23,337 nt of DNA from an uncultured bacterium (GTDB lineage Bacteria > Cyanobacteriota > Vampirovibrionia > Gastranaerophilales > Gastranaerophilaceae). The translations under genes and the position numbers were made by a program. The notes under the pieces were generated by a model. It was given only the letters and a program-made list of their open reading frames with translations, ran no database searches and was not told where the DNA came from. Shown one piece after another: positions 23,337 through 23,337 of this stretch. The stretch's first letter is position 1, and every line of letters begins with the position of its first letter. The DNA is taken from contig CACZPB010000224.1 of NCBI GenBank assembly GCA_902782905.1, positions 1 to 23,337 on the forward strand, read 5' to 3'.

Positions 23337-23337
23337 C

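Overview
The window is an AT-rich bacterial chromosome segment with standard genetic code. It holds seven protein genes: a chaperone pair, a surface or periplasmic beta-propeller, a methyltransferase, and a flagellar block dominated by one enormous gene. A complete flagellar cap protein, a flagellar-type export component (FlhB) and a sigma factor show a motile bacterium. The signal sequence on the beta-propeller and the AT-rich, gut-commensal-like gene style would fit a Vampirovibrionia/Gastranaerophilales (Melainabacteria)-type organism or another AT-rich gut lineage. That assignment is an inference of low confidence, because no rRNA or other decisive marker is present. No tRNA, rRNA, CRISPR array, transposase or prophage gene was seen.

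Left part (1-3824, + strand). The 3' part of grpE is followed after 55 bp by a complete dnaJ, with no dnaK between them. Next come a secreted or lipid-anchored YncE-like beta-propeller protein with its own extended -10 promoter, and an O-methyltransferase starting 2 nt after the propeller stop codon.

Regulatory gap (3825-4129). It contains a weak hairpin at the methyltransferase end, three perfectly phased 16-bp direct repeats, a near-consensus sigma-70 promoter directly abutting them, and a leader of about 175 nt with inverted repeats and a fourth copy of the repeat core.

Centre and right (4130-22087, + strand). A single uninterrupted reading frame of 5985 codons encodes a FliD (flagellar filament cap, HAP2) with recognisable FliD N- and C-terminal domains. 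Between them lies an insert of roughly 5,600 residues. It contains about 36 hook-IN-like modules, four GLUG-type beta-helix domains of the sort found in adhesins, two distant but related Thr-rich repeat tracts, and several very recent tandem duplications (2 x 330 bp, 4 x 345 bp, and a 1,242-bp-spaced composite module). This giant cap is the most striking item here: it looks like an adhesin built into the flagellar tip.

Far right (22094-23337, - strand). A sigma-70-family factor, probably flagellar, converges on fliD with only 6 nt between the coding regions and has its own consensus promoter. Upstream of it on the same strand is the C-terminal part of flhB, including the NPTH self-cleavage site. 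FlhB belongs to the export gate that would secrete the giant FliD. The sigma factor may control late flagellar genes, but the fliD promoter seen here is of the housekeeping sigma-70 type.
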